DNA of 64,000 nucleotides, taken from positions 4,022,501 to 4,086,500 of the forward strand of contig NZ_CP048815.1 in the NCBI RefSeq assembly GCF_010977555.1. The letters are read 5' to 3'. A model generated the notes under the pieces. That model was not told the DNA's origin. It worked only from the letters and a program-made list of their open reading frames with translations, and did not search any database. This document shows, one piece after another, positions 9,815 through 18,838 of this stretch (the stretch's first letter is position 1; each line of letters starts with the position of its first letter). Source of the stretch: Caulobacter rhizosphaerae. Lineage in GTDB: Bacteria; Pseudomonadota; Alphaproteobacteria; Caulobacterales; Caulobacteraceae. The position numbers were made by a program, and so were the translations under genes.

Positions 9815-11932
9815 CTAGCGGACGAAGGCCTGGGCGTTGCCGGCGTCGACATTGAGCATGTTGCCCGTCGACTTGGCCGAGGCCGCCGAAGCGAAGAAGA
9901 ACACCGCCTCGGCGACATCCTCGGGCAGCACGTCGCGCTTGAGCATCGAGCGTTTGCGGTAGTGCTCCTCGAGTTCGGCGCCCGCATCGATGCCGTGGGC
10001 GCCCGCACGCTCCTTGCGCCAGTCGCCGTCCCAAATGTGCGAGCCGCGGATGACCGCGTCGGGGTTGACGCTGTTGACGCGGATACCGAACGGCGCGCAC
10101 TCCAGCGCCAGGCAACGGGCCAGATGCAACGCCGCGGCCTTGGCCGAGGCATAGGCCGCGGCGTTGGTGGCGGCGGCCACGCCGTTCTTGGAGCCGATGA
10201 AGACGATCGAGCCGTCCTGATTGGGTTTCATCAGCTTGATCGCCTCGCGGGCGGTCAGGAAGTAGCCCAGGGCCAGGACGTCGTAGTTCTTGTTCCACAG
10301 CGCCACCGAGGTTTCCTCGATCGGCGCCGAGGAGGCGATGCCGGCGTTGGCGACCATCACGTCGAGGCCGCCAAACTCCAGCGCGCAGGCGGCGAAGGTG
10401 GCGATGACCTGGGCTTCGTCGGTCACGTCGCAGACGGCCGAGCGCACGACGTCCTTGCCGAACTTGCTCTCGAAGGCCGCGCGGCTCTGGTCGAGGCGAT
10501 CGCCGTCGCGGTCGACCAGCATCACGCAGGCCCCGTCGGCCAGGAAGCGCCGGGCGGTGGCTTCGCCGATGCCGCCGGCCCCGCCGGTGACCAGGGCGAT
10601 CTTGCCGGCCAGCGGCTTGGGCTTGGGCATCCGCTGAAGCTTGGCCTCTTCCAGCGCCCAGTACTCGATGTCGAAGGCCTCCTGTTCGGGCAGGCCCAGA
10701 TAGCCGCCGGTGGCTTCGGCGCCGCGCATGACGTTGATGGCGTTGCCGTAGAATTCGCCGGCCAGACGGGCGGTGACCTTGTCGGCGGCGAAGGTCAGGC
10801 GGCCCACGCCGGGAACCAGCACCACGACGGGGTTGGGGTCGCGCATCTTGGGGTCGGACGGGCGGGCGCAACGCTGGTAGTAGCCTCCATAGCCTTCGCG
10901 ATAGGCCGCCAGGGCCCCGGCCAGATAGGCCTCGTCTTCAAGCTTGGCCGGGTCCAGCGTCAGCGGCGCGATCTTGGTGCGCAGGAAATGGTCGGGACAG
11001 GAGGTGCCAACCGCCGCCAGGCGCAGGAAGTCCTTGGAGCCGACGAATTCGAGCGCCTCGGGATCGTCCGAAAAATGGCCGAGCTTGGCCCGCTCGCCGA
11101 CCATCAGGCCGCGCAGCCTGGGCATCAGGGCGCTGGCCACCGCGGCGCGCTCTTCGGCGGGCAGCGGCGGGCGGACCTGGCCGCCGAAGGCGGCCTGGCC
11201 GGTCAGCTTGTCATTGAGATAGCGCGCCGCGTCGGCGATCAGGCCGATGGTGTTTTCGTAGCAGGCCTTGGCGTCGTCACCCCAGCAGATGACGCCATGC
11301 CCCGCGAGCATGACCCCGCGCAGGCCGGGATTGACGGCGACATAGTCGCGGATCTGCACGCCGAGCTCGAAGCCCGGGCGCTTCCAGGGCAGCCATCCCA
11401 CCGTCCCTTTCCAGATCTCGCGCGTGGCCGCTTCCCCGCCGCGCGCGGCGGCCAGGGCGATGATCGAGTCGGGGTGGACATGGTCGACATGCCTGAACGG
11501 CAGCAGGCCATGCAGCGGGGTGTCGATCGAAGCCGCGCGGGGGTTCAGGTTGAAGGTGCAGTGCGGCAGATAGCCGACCATCTCGTCTTCGAACGCCACG
11601 CCGCGATAGAGCTTTTCGGTCGCCAGGAATTTGTCGAGATAGAGGGTGGAGAAGCCGTCGAGCTTCATCGATCCGATGTCGCCGCCCGAGCCCTTCACCC
11701 AAAGTACGTCCACGGCCTGGCCGGTGAGCGGGTCCTTCTCTTCCAGCTTGGCCGAGGTGTTGCCGCCGCCGAAATTGGTGACCGTCAGATCCGAACCCAG
11801 GAGGTTGGAGCGATAGAGCAACAGCTCGGCGGGCGACTTGGTCGCCGCCTGGGCATCAGACCAGCGGCTCTCCGGCTCGGGGAACAACAGCGCGTTCGCC
11901 TCGGCCGCGGCCGTGGTGGTGATGTCGTTCAT
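9815..11932 (-). CDS. rhaD: Bifunctional rhamnulose-1-phosphate aldolase / lactaldehyde dehydrogenase
   Basis: 705-aa fusion. Residues about 30-400 form a class II (zinc) aldolase that splits L-rhamnulose 1-phosphate into dihydroxyacetone phosphate and L-lactaldehyde; likely metal sites are HVDHVHPDS and LAGHGVICWG. Residues about 425-700 form a short-chain dehydrogenase with VTGGAGGIGEA for NAD(P) and the YASAK catalytic pair. Related fusions (RhaEW/RhaD) oxidise lactaldehyde to L-lactate, which suits the neighbouring lldD. The ATG at 11932 is favoured over one at 11989 because GGGAGCG precedes it and the longer form would run through the operator region. It is divergent from rhaB. Confidence 0.93.
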   Translation of the reverse strand: MNDITTTAAAEANALLFPEPESRWSDAQAATKSPAELLLYRSNLLGSDLTVTNFGGGNTSAKLEEKDPLTGQAVDVLWVKGSGGDIGSMKLDGFSTLYLDKFLATEKLYRGVAFEDEMVGYLPHCTFNLNPRAASIDTPLHGLLPFRHVDHVHPDSIIALAAARGGEAATREIWKGTVGWLPWKRPGFELGVQIRDYVAVNPGLRGVMLAGHGVICWGDDAKACYENTIGLIADAARYLNDKLTGQAAFGGQVRPPLPAEERAAVASALMPRLRGLMVGERAKLGHFSDDPEALEFVGSKDFLRLAAVGTSCPDHFLRTKIAPLTLDPAKLEDEAYLAGALAAYREGYGGYYQRCARPSDPKMRDPNPVVVLVPGVGRLTFAADKVTARLAGEFYGNAINVMRGAEATGGYLGLPEQEAFDIEYWALEEAKLQRMPKPKPLAGKIALVTGGAGGIGEATARRFLADGACVMLVDRDGDRLDQSRAAFESKFGKDVVRSAVCDVTDEAQVIATFAACALEFGGLDVMVANAGIASSAPIEETSVALWNKNYDVLALGYFLTAREAIKLMKPNQDGSIVFIGSKNGVAAATNAAAYASAKAAALHLARCLALECAPFGIRVNSVNPDAVIRGSHIWDGDWRKERAGAHGIDAGAELEEHYRKRSMLKRDVLPEDVAEAVFFFASAASAKSTGNMLNVDAGNAQAFVR

Positions 11933-11965
11933 TAGAGGGCGCTCCCGATGAGTGGATTGATGCGA

Positions 11966-12006
11966 CATTATCGATTGTGATGGCGTCAATCAATCATTTT
12001 CGATAA
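11966..12006. promoter_or_regulatory. Divergent rhaD/rhaB operator region O2
   Basis: Two facing copies of the rhamnose motif: CATTATCGATTG at 11966-11977 and CATTTTCGATAA at 11995-12006. Their TTATCGA/TCGATAA ends (11968-11974 and 12000-12006) form an inverted repeat. CGATTGTGAT at 11972-11981 also recurs, inverted, upstream of rhaT (14865-14874). The position between the two divergent catabolic operons fits a dual operator. Confidence 0.6.
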
Positions 12007-12038
12007 GCTTTAATCAAAAGCGGAAATGAGGAGGAACG

Positions 12039-13460
12039 GTGCGGGACGATCTGATCGCGGTGCTCGACGTTGGTAAGACGTTGGCGAAATTGAGCCTTTG
12101 GACGCGGAGCGGCGATCTGCTCGCCAAGGACTCACGCCCGAATGCGCGCATCGACGCGGGCGCCTACGTCGCGCTCGACGCCGACGGCATCGAGGCTTGG
12201 CTGGCGCAGACGCTGACGGCTTTCGCCAAGCAGGGCCGCATCGGCGCGATCATCCCGGTCGGGCATGGCGCGGCGGCGGCCATCGTCCGGGACGGCAAAT
12301 TGGCTTGCCCGCCGATCGACTACGAAGAACCGGGGCCCGACGCGGCGCGCGGCCCCTACGAGGCCGCCCGCGACGCCTTTCGCCACACCGGATCGCCCGC
12401 CCTGCCCGGCGGCCTCAACCTCGGCGCCCAATTGCACTATCTCCAGGGCCTGAGACCGGGCCTGCTGGCGCCGGGCGCTCAGATCCTGTTGTGGCCGCAA
12501 TATTGGGCCTGGCGGCTTTCGGGCGTGGCGGCCAGCGAGGTGACGAGCCTCGGCTGCCACAGCGACCTCTGGCGCCCCAAGGACCGTCGCGTCTCGGACC
12601 TGGCCCGCGAGCGGGGCTGGGACCAGGCCTTGCCGCCCCTGGCGGAGGCGGGCGCGGCGCTAGGCGGGCTGACGGACGCGTGGCGCGCGCGCACGGGCCT
12701 GGACGAGGCGGTGCGAGTCTATTGTGGTCTGCACGATTCCAACGCCGCCCTGCTGGCCGCCCGCGGTTTCGCCGAGATCGCCCAGGCCGAATCGACGGTG
12801 CTTTCGACCGGCACCTGGTTCGTGGCCATGCGCTCGCCCGAGGACGACGCCAGCGTCGAGCTGTCCCGGCTGTCCGAGGACCGCGACTGCCTGATCAATG
12901 TCGACGCCTTCGGCAAGCTCGTGCCGTCGGCCCGCTTCATGGGCGGCCGCGAGATCGAGATCCTGGCCGGCGTGGACACCCGCCGCGTCGACATCAAGCC
13001 CGACCAGCCCGCCTTGCTGGCGGCGGTCCCGGCGGTCCTGGCCGCGGGCGCGCGCGTCCTGCCCACCTTCGCGCCGGGCTTTGGCCCCTATCCGGGCCAT
13101 CGCGGGCGCTGGATCAACATGCCCACCGACCAGGCCGAGCGCCGCGCGGCCGTCTGCCTCTACGCGGCGCTGGTGGCCAACGAATCTCTGGACCTGATTG
13201 GCGCGCGCGAGCGCATTCTGGTCGAAGGCCGCTTCGCCGAGGCCGAGGTCTTCGTGCGCGCCCTGGCCTCGCTTCGCCCCCGCGACCAGATCTACGTCTC
13301 CAACGCCCACAACGACGTCTCCTACGGCGCGCTGCGCCTGATCGAACCGACGCTCAAGCCCGCCACGGCCCTGACCCCGGTCGCCCCGCTCGAGGTCTCG
13401 ATCGCCCGTTACGCCCAGGACTGGCGCCGCGACGTCGAACGCACGGAACACGCGGCGTGA
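12039..13460 (+). CDS. rhaB: Rhamnulokinase, FGGY carbohydrate kinase family
   Basis: 473-aa FGGY-family kinase, predicted to phosphorylate L-rhamnulose at C1 with ATP in the cytosol. The N-terminal [13 protein letters not shown] is the phosphate-1 motif of the actin-like fold; [12 protein letters not shown] and the C-terminal [14 protein letters not shown] belong to the ATP-binding half. The substrate is assigned from context: it is divergent from rhaD-rhaI and upstream of lldD and rhaT. GTG start with GAGGAGG seven bases upstream. The stop overlaps the GTG of lldD, indicating translational coupling. Sequence alone would only support 'FGGY sugar kinase'. Confidence 0.88.
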   Translation: MRDDLIAVLDVGKTLAKLSLWTRSGDLLAKDSRPNARIDAGAYVALDADGIEAWLAQTLTAFAKQGRIGAIIPVGHGAAAAIVRDGKLACPPIDYEEPGPDAARGPYEAARDAFRHTGSPALPGGLNLGAQLHYLQGLRPGLLAPGAQILLWPQYWAWRLSGVAASEVTSLGCHSDLWRPKDRRVSDLARERGWDQALPPLAEAGAALGGLTDAWRARTGLDEAVRVYCGLHDSNAALLAARGFAEIAQAESTVLSTGTWFVAMRSPEDDASVELSRLSEDRDCLINVDAFGKLVPSARFMGGREIEILAGVDTRRVDIKPDQPALLAAVPAVLAAGARVLPTFAPGFGPYPGHRGRWINMPTDQAERRAAVCLYAALVANESLDLIGARERILVEGRFAEAEVFVRALASLRPRDQIYVSNAHNDVSYGALRLIEPTLKPATALTPVAPLEVSIARYAQDWRRDVERTEHAA

Positions 13461-14626
13461 GGGCGGCCTCGATCGGCGACTATCGAGACCTGGCGCGCCG
13501 GCGCCTGCCCCGCTTCCTGTTCGACTATATCGACGGCGGCTCCTACGCCGAGGTGACGCTGCGCCGGAACATCGCCGATCTGGAGGCCGTGGCCTTGCGC
13601 CAGCGGGTCCTGTGCGACGCGGCTGATCTGGATCTGTCCACCGAGCTTTTCGGCCAGAGGCTGGCCATGCCCGTGGCCCTGGCGCCGATCGGCTTGGCCG
13701 GCATGAACGCGCGACGCGGCGAGGTCCAGGCCGCGCGGGCGGCCCAGGCCGCGGGCGTGCCGTTTTGCCTGTCGACCGTTTCGGCCTGCTCGATCGAGGA
13801 AGTGGCCCAAGGCGTGGACCAGCCCTTCTGGTTCCAGCTCTACATGATCCGCGACCGCGGCTTCATGCGTGACCTGCTGGCCAAGGCCCGCGCCGCCCGT
13901 TGCTCGGCCTTGGTGTTCACCGTCGACATGCCCGTGCCCGGCTCGCGCTATCGCGACTATCGCTCGGGCCTGGCGGGCGCCTCGGGCCCGATCGGCGATC
14001 TTCGTCGCTTCTGGCAGGCCGCCCAGCGTCCGGCCTGGGCCTGGGACGTGGGGCTCAAAGGTCGCCCCCACAGCCTGGGCAACGTCGCCCCGGTGTTGCA
14101 GCGGAAGACCGGCCTGGAGGACTTCTTCGCCTGGATGCGCGACAATTTCGATCCGTCGATCACCTGGAAGGACCTTGAGTTCATTCGCCAGGAATGGAGC
14201 GGTCCGCTGATCATCAAGGGCGTGCTCGACGTGGAGGACGCCCGGGCCGCCCGTGACCTCGGCGCCGACGGCCTGGTCGTCTCCAATCACGGCGGCCGCC
14301 AACTCGACGGCGTGCTTTCGAGCGCCCGGGCCCTGCCGGGCATCGCCCAGGCCGTGGGCTCGGACTTGACCGTGCTGGCCGACGGCGGCGTGCGTTCGGG
14401 CCTGGACGTGGTTCGCATGCTGGCCCTGGGCGCGCGCGGCGTGCTGCTGGGCCGGGCCTGGGCCTACGCCTTGGCCGGCGGCGGCCAGGCCGGCGTGGCC
14501 CATGTGCTCAAATTGATCGAGGCGGAGATGCGCGTGGCCATGACCCTGACCGGCGTCCAGAACGCCGCGGCGATCACCGGCCGCGCCTTGGCCGAGCCGC
14601 CCGCGGACCTCCGCGTCGCGATTTGA
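13457..14626 (+). CDS. lldD: FMN-dependent L-lactate dehydrogenase
   Basis: 389-aa alpha-hydroxy-acid dehydrogenase with FMN, oxidising L-lactate to pyruvate and passing electrons to the respiratory chain. Family signatures are present: [13 protein letters not shown] at the N-terminus, LAPIGLAGM for FMN, the active-site His in [12 protein letters not shown], and [13 protein letters not shown] near the C-terminus. The start is the GTG overlapping the rhaB stop (GTGA), so expression is coupled to rhaB. A longer upstream reading frame exists but overlaps rhaB completely and is a shadow. It plausibly consumes the L-lactate made from lactaldehyde by the fused RhaD. Confidence 0.93.
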   Translation: MRAASIGDYRDLARRRLPRFLFDYIDGGSYAEVTLRRNIADLEAVALRQRVLCDAADLDLSTELFGQRLAMPVALAPIGLAGMNARRGEVQAARAAQAAGVPFCLSTVSACSIEEVAQGVDQPFWFQLYMIRDRGFMRDLLAKARAARCSALVFTVDMPVPGSRYRDYRSGLAGASGPIGDLRRFWQAAQRPAWAWDVGLKGRPHSLGNVAPVLQRKTGLEDFFAWMRDNFDPSITWKDLEFIRQEWSGPLIIKGVLDVEDARAARDLGADGLVVSNHGGRQLDGVLSSARALPGIAQAVGSDLTVLADGGVRSGLDVVRMLALGARGVLLGRAWAYALAGGGQAGVAHVLKLIEAEMRVAMTLTGVQNAAAITGRALAEPPADLRVAI

Positions 14627-14735
14627 GCAAAAGAGATCGTTTTCAATCATTCTCCACTTGCAATCGCCTCCAGATCCGCTCAGATGAGCGTCGCCCGTTT
14701 CCTGCGCGGCGAAACTCCTCCCGATCGAAATATCG

Positions 14736-14764
14736 GCCTGCGCCCTTAAGGCGCAGGCTTTTTT
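14736..14764 (+). terminator. Rho-independent terminator after rhaB-lldD
   Basis: Perfect 9-base stem GCCTGCGCC / GGCGCAGGC with loop CTTAA, followed by six T's on the plus strand, about 110 bases past the lldD stop. Confidence 0.92.
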
Positions 14765-14831
14765 CGTGCCGCAAGCCTTCCAGAGCGGCGGCCTGGCTTA
14801 GCGATTGACAGCTGAAGCAAGCCGTCCATAG

Positions 14832-14843
14832 TGATCGATAATG
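14832..14843. promoter_or_regulatory. Rhamnose regulon operator candidate O3
   Basis: TGATCGATAATG, the exact reverse complement of the O1 12-mer, about 130 bases upstream of rhaT. A second shared word, ATCACAATCG (14865-14874), matches O2 in inverted form. Confidence 0.55.
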
Positions 14844-14971
14844 CGCGATATAGAACGCATGTTAATCACAATCGGTCACGCCGAGCCCCTGGCCGCGGAC
14901 GCGCCGGCGCCGTCTCGCGCGGCCCGTGCTCAGCCCAGCGCATCGCCGGTCCGACGCATTACGGAGATCTC

Positions 14972-16039
14972 ATGAACCCGCTCATCGGCGTCGTCTTCCA
15001 TTGGCTGGGGGGCCTGTCCTCGGCCAGCTTCTATGTGCCCTACAAGCGCATCAAACGCTGGTCGTGGGAGATCTTCTGGCTGACCGGCGGGGTGTTCTCC
15101 TGGCTGATCGCCCCTTGGCTGTTCGCATCGCTCAAGACCCACGATCTGCTCGGCGTGCTCGCCGACACGCCCCAGCGCACCCTCTTCTGGTGCTGGTTCT
15201 GGGGGGCGGCCTGGGGCTTTGGCGGCCTGACGTTCGGCCTGACCATGCGTTATCTTGGCCTATCGCTGGGCATGGCGGTGGCCTTGGGCCTGACGACGGT
15301 GATCGGCACGCTGGGGCCGCCGATCTTTCACGGCACGCTCCTGGAGCTGCTGGCGACGCCGAGCGGCAAGGTGACCTTGCTGGGCATCCTGGTGACCCTG
15401 GTCGGCATCGTCGTGGTGGCGCGCGCCGGTCACGCCAAGGACCAGGAACTGCAGGACAGCCACGCCACCAGCGCCATCGCCGAGTTCGATCTGAAACGCG
15501 GCCTGGCCGTGGCGGTGTTCTCCGGCGTGATGAGCGGCTGTTTCGCCTGGGGCCTGGATGCGGGCCAGCCGATCCGCGCCCTGACCCTGAAGGCGGGCAC
15601 CGAGCCTCTCAGCCAGGGCCTGCCCGTGCTCTGCGTCGTGCTGCTGGGCGGCTTCACCACCAACTTCATCTGGTGTCTCTACCTGATCCTGAAGAACCGC
15701 TCGGCCGGCCAGTTCATCGGCCGGCCCGGCCCCGCGGCCGACGCCGACGCAGCCCCGCCAAACCTGCTCGCCAACTACCTGCTGGCGGCGCTAGGGGGCG
15801 TCCTTTGGTACTTCCAGTTCTTCTTCTACACGATGGGCGAGAGCCAGATGGGCAAGTACGGCTTCTCCAGCTGGACCTTGCACATGGCCTCGATCATCCT
15901 GTTTTCGACCCTCTGGGGCTTTGCGCTCAAGGAATGGGCCGGCGCCAGCGCCCGCACCCGGCTGCGGGTCTGGCTGGGGATCACCCTGCTGGTCGGCTCG
16001 ACCGTGATCATCGGCGTGGGCAATTTTCTGGCTCGGTAG
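14972..16039 (+). CDS. rhaT: L-rhamnose/H+ symporter RhaT
   Basis: 355-aa inner-membrane permease with about ten hydrophobic segments, close in length to E. coli RhaT (344 aa). It has the RhaT-like start MNPLIGVVFHWLGGLSSASF and the YVPYKRIKRWSWEIFW segment. It imports L-rhamnose with protons. Longer reading to 14831 is possible, but ACGGAGATCTC directly before the ATG at 14972 supports this start. It has its own upstream operator copy and follows a terminator, so it is a separate transcription unit from rhaB-lldD. Confidence 0.93.
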   Translation: MNPLIGVVFHWLGGLSSASFYVPYKRIKRWSWEIFWLTGGVFSWLIAPWLFASLKTHDLLGVLADTPQRTLFWCWFWGAAWGFGGLTFGLTMRYLGLSLGMAVALGLTTVIGTLGPPIFHGTLLELLATPSGKVTLLGILVTLVGIVVVARAGHAKDQELQDSHATSAIAEFDLKRGLAVAVFSGVMSGCFAWGLDAGQPIRALTLKAGTEPLSQGLPVLCVVLLGGFTTNFIWCLYLILKNRSAGQFIGRPGPAADADAAPPNLLANYLLAALGGVLWYFQFFFYTMGESQMGKYGFSSWTLHMASIILFSTLWGFALKEWAGASARTRLRVWLGITLLVGSTVIIGVGNFLAR

Positions 16040-16093
16040 GCCCTAAGAGCATGACCAAGGCGGATGGAGGCGCGGCGTCGGCGTCCGCTCATG

Positions 16094-16127
16094 GCCCCTC
16101 GCGACCGCGGGTCGCGCGGGGGGCAAA
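16094..16127 (+). terminator. Hairpin after rhaT
   Basis: CGCGACC / GGTCGCG stem extended by CCCC/GGGG pairs across one mismatch, in the rhaT-rhaR gap. There is no T-tract, so it could be a Rho-assisted terminator or an mRNA-stabilising structure. Confidence 0.35.
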
Positions 16128-16138
16128 CTTCTTGGTCA

Positions 16139-16150
16139 TGATCGAAAATG
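16139..16150. promoter_or_regulatory. Rhamnose regulon operator candidate O4 (autoregulation)
   Basis: TGATCGAAAATG, one base different from O3, about 60 bases before the DeoR-type regulator start. It suggests the regulator controls itself. A flanking 10-base inverted repeat (CATGACCAAG at 16050-16059 and CTTGGTCATG at 16131-16140) spans the gap. Confidence 0.45.
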
Positions 16151-16211
16151 CTTGTAGGGGACGGGTGCGCGTAGAAAAATGAATCACCAGGCCCCAAAGG
16201 GGAGCACCTTC

Positions 16212-16997
16212 ATGCATGCCAACGATCGCGAGCAGCTGATCGCGGACCTGATCCAAAATCGCGGCTTCGTATCGTTCCAGGAACTGGACCAAAAGCTGGA
16301 TGTGTCCGCCGCGACGATCCGGCGCGACCTTGACCGTCTGGTCGAGCGCGGACTGGTCACGCGTGTTCGGGGCGGGGCGCGACTGGCTTCGCCGGAGCTA
16401 ACCGCGCCTTCGGGCCAGATCGAACTTCTCGGCGCGCCCTTTCACGAGAACATCGGGCGCCACACCGCTCAGAAGGAAGCGATCGGCCGTGCGGCGGCCG
16501 CGCTCTGCCGGCCCGGCGAAGGGGTGATGATCGACGGCGGCTCGACCACCCTGCAGATGTGCCCGCACATCGCCAGCCTGAACCTCCAGGTCCTGACCAA
16601 TTCGCTGCATATCGTCAGCGCCCTGCTGCCCCAGCCGGGCACCCGCCTCCTGTTGCCGTCGGGCTCGGTGTTCCGTGAGCAGAACATCATCCTGGCCGCC
16701 TCGGGCGAAGACAGCATGCCGCGTTTCCACGCCCCGCGCCTGTTCATGGGCGCGGCGGCCATCGGGCCGCAGGGCCTGATGCAGGCCGACGTCGTCCTGG
16801 TCGCGGCCGAGCGGCGACTGATCGAACGCGCCGACGAGATCATCATCCTGGTCGACAGCTCCAAGTTCCAGGGACCGTCGGGCCATCTGGTCTGCGACCT
16901 GTCGGAGGTCGATATCCTGGTCACCGACGCGGGCATTTCCGATCACGATCGCAAGATGGTCGAAGCCGCCGACATCAAGCTGATCATCGCCGAATAG
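16212..16997 (+). CDS. rhaR: DeoR-family transcriptional regulator of rhamnose use
   Basis: 261-aa repressor-type protein. Residues 1-58 are a DeoR HTH (FQELDQKLDVSAATIRRDLD, then GLVTRVRGGAR). The rest is a DeoRC sugar-phosphate sensor domain with GVMIDGGSTT and the LVDSSKF segment. DeoR-type RhaR regulates rhamnose genes in rhizobia; the ligand here is unknown. The ATG at 16212 is chosen over 16179 because AGGGGAG lies eight bases upstream. It lies downstream of rhaT on the same strand. Four copies of a shared motif in this locus are its likely sites. Confidence 0.85.
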   Translation: MHANDREQLIADLIQNRGFVSFQELDQKLDVSAATIRRDLDRLVERGLVTRVRGGARLASPELTAPSGQIELLGAPFHENIGRHTAQKEAIGRAAAALCRPGEGVMIDGGSTTLQMCPHIASLNLQVLTNSLHIVSALLPQPGTRLLLPSGSVFREQNIILAASGEDSMPRFHAPRLFMGAAAIGPQGLMQADVVLVAAERRLIERADEIIILVDSSKFQGPSGHLVCDLSEVDILVTDAGISDHDRKMVEAADIKLIIAE

Positions 16998-17046
16998 GCC
17001 GAACGGCCAACGCGCCCGCCCATAACCAGAGACGGCGAGGATCCGC

Positions 17047-17070
17047 GCGCCCATCCCAACGATGGGGCGC
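17047..17070. terminator. Hairpin between convergent rhaR and DUF3237 gene
   Basis: GCGCCCATC pairs with GATGGGGCGC (one bulge) about 50 bases past the rhaR stop, in a convergent gap. A perfect palindrome CTTGAGGCCTCAAG lies at 17111-17124. Neither has a T-tract. Confidence 0.35.
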
Positions 17071-17133
17071 CCGGGTCATCCATCACCCCTTCGCGGCCGA
17101 TGAACGCGGCCTTGAGGCCTCAAGCCGGCAGGC

Positions 17134-17631
17134 TCAATCGACCTGATAGATCAGGATGCGGGCGGCGGGATGGTCCTTGTCTCCGGCCGCCTCGACCTTG
17201 CTCACGAAGATCGCCTGGTTGAGCCAGTCATAGCGCCCGATCGGCGCTTCGAAGGTCGGCGCGGCCCACATGTAGAACTTGTCGCCGTCTTTCTTCGGAA
17301 GACGCACGATCCCCACGTTGTGGACGTGGATCTGCACCTTGTCGTCGGTTTCGATCATGTATTCGGCGTTGATCGTTATCGTGCCGTCGGCCCGCACGAG
17401 CTGCCAATCGGCGCCGGGCAGAACGCGGCCGGCGAGCTTCTCGCCTTTGAACGTGCCGCCGGTGATCGGCATGCGTTGGCGACGCCCCAGCGGCGTGTCG
17501 CCGATGATCTGAGTTGGCCCCATCGTGACGACCTCTTCGAAAACCAGCCGGGTCGGGGCCGTATCGGCGGGGGCCTGAGCCGCGACGGGCGTCGCCAGAC
17601 CCAGGGCTACAGCGAACAAGATCGATTTCAA
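17134..17631 (-). CDS. Exported DUF3237 domain protein
   Basis: 165-aa protein with a signal peptide (MKSILFAVALGLATPVAAQA), then a single DUF3237 beta-barrel-like domain (LVFEEVVTMGPTQIIGDTPLG near the start; YMIETDDKVQIHVHNVGI in the middle; FEAPIGRYDWLNQAIFVSK near the end). No reaction is established for the family. It is probably periplasmic. It stands alone, convergent with rhaR, so context gives no function. Confidence 0.85.
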   Translation of the reverse strand: MKSILFAVALGLATPVAAQAPADTAPTRLVFEEVVTMGPTQIIGDTPLGRRQRMPITGGTFKGEKLAGRVLPGADWQLVRADGTITINAEYMIETDDKVQIHVHNVGIVRLPKKDGDKFYMWAAPTFEAPIGRYDWLNQAIFVSKVEAAGDKDHPAARILIYQVD

Positions 17632-17986
17632 GACAGCATTCCCCGCGCGTCATACCGCCAAGGACCGGCGACGGACGCGAAGTTGGCCACTGGCCTCCCC
17701 CTTAAAAAGAGCCCGGATTTGCCAGGCGTCACATCCACGCAGCGGCCGCCGCATCTCCCGCGCCCGGAAAGCAGGACGCGGGATCGCGCCTTGGGCCTGC
17801 TCGTCAGATAGGACGCTGTCCCACGCCTTGGCGCTCGGGTCCCGGCCCGCCGGCGCCGTAAATCCGCGCCCTATTTAATGCGTCCCGGGAATTTTAGGCT
17901 CCTGGCTGGTGTCTGGGGTGCGCCGAGCGGGTCCCAGCGCCGTCGCGACATCTCATGGGCCAGATCGCCTCGTCAGAGAGTGGGAT
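17632..17986. other. Divergent intergenic region, nothing specific recognised
   Basis: A 355-base gap between the DUF3237 gene (minus) and the first IclR regulator gene (plus). It should contain both promoters. I saw no gene, no hairpin with a T-tract and no copy of the motifs described elsewhere. Confidence 0.4.
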
Positions 17987-18829
17987 ATGTCCTCGGCCGA
18001 AATCGACAGGGACGATACCGACGAAACCCGTAGCGGCGCTCAAAGCCGCACCCTGGTTCGTGGTCTGGAGGTCCTCCACGCGATCAGTTGCGGCCATGGC
18101 GAGCTGGCGGATTTGGCCTCGATCCTTGGCCTGACCCGCAGCACCACCCATCGCCTGGCCGCCACCCTGGTCGATCATCGCTACCTGACCTTCACGCCGC
18201 GCCGGGGCTACACCCTGGGACCCAAGCTCATCGAACTGGGCTATGTCGCCGGGCGCCAGATGAGCTTGACCAAGGCCGCGCGCGAGCACCTGGAAATCCT
18301 GGCCAGCGACACGGGCGACACCGTGCATCTGGGCGTCCTGGATGATCGCAAGGTGCTCTATCTCGACAAGATCCCCGGCAGCCGCCGCGTCGAGGTCAGC
18401 TCCCGGGTCGGCGAGCGCCAACCCCTGCGCTCGACAGGTCTGGGCAAGGCCCTGCTGCTGGACGCGCCGGCCGCCCGCTGGCGGGAGATCTATGAGGCCG
18501 AGCATCGGGAAGGCCGCCGCTACCCGGTCGAACTGGCCGAGTGGCTGCGACGCATGGACGGTTATAGCCGCGCCGGCGTCGCGCTCGATCTCGAGGAGAA
18601 CGAAGACCGGATCCGCTGCGTGGCCGCGCCGATCCGCGACGTCAGCGGCAAGATCATCGCGGCGATCAGCCTTTCGAGCGCGGGCCAGTACATGGACGAC
18701 GAGCGCATGGCGCGCCTGGGCGCCGACGTCCGCGCCACGGCCGAGGCGATCAGCCGAGCCTTCGGCTGGCGATGTCCCACGCCCGCGCCGTCCTCAGGTC
18801 CCGCCTTTGCCCATTCTCCGCCCGAATAG
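17987..18829 (+). CDS. IclR-family transcriptional regulator (first of two)
   Basis: 280-aa regulator. Residues about 20-75 hold the IclR winged HTH (LADLASILGLTRSTTHRLAA); the C-terminal effector domain carries RSTGLGKALL, DLEENEDRIRCVAAPIRD and ISLSSAGQYMDDERM. The ATG at 17987 is preferred over upstream starts because it directly follows a purine-rich GAGAG...GGGAT site. The SDR gene begins nine bases after its stop. It is a clear paralogue of the second IclR gene at 19531. The effector is unknown. Confidence 0.9.
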   Translation: MSSAEIDRDDTDETRSGAQSRTLVRGLEVLHAISCGHGELADLASILGLTRSTTHRLAATLVDHRYLTFTPRRGYTLGPKLIELGYVAGRQMSLTKAAREHLEILASDTGDTVHLGVLDDRKVLYLDKIPGSRRVEVSSRVGERQPLRSTGLGKALLLDAPAARWREIYEAEHREGRRYPVELAEWLRRMDGYSRAGVALDLEENEDRIRCVAAPIRDVSGKIIAAISLSSAGQYMDDERMARLGADVRATAEAISRAFGWRCPTPAPSSGPAFAHSPPE

Positions 18830-18838
18830 GAAGCTGCC

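Larger units (their letters stand above)
14627..14971. other. Intergenic region between lldD and rhaT
   Basis: A 345-base gap. It holds the rhaB-lldD terminator (14736-14764), the operator candidate O3 (14832-14843, with ATCACAATCG at 14865-14874) and the rhaT leader. No credible gene was seen. Confidence 0.6.

Noticed and set aside
12098-14626. A single 842-codon plus-strand frame covering rhaB and lldD
   Set aside because: Only the part from the GTG at 13457 encodes LldD. The first half is an out-of-frame shadow of rhaB, which has its own motifs and ribosome site.
16050-16140. Inverted repeat CATGACCAAG / CTTGGTCATG around the rhaT-rhaR gap
   Set aside because: Arms are only 10 bases with a 71-base spacer, and a better local hairpin lies between them. 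Noted in the O4 entry but not called separately.
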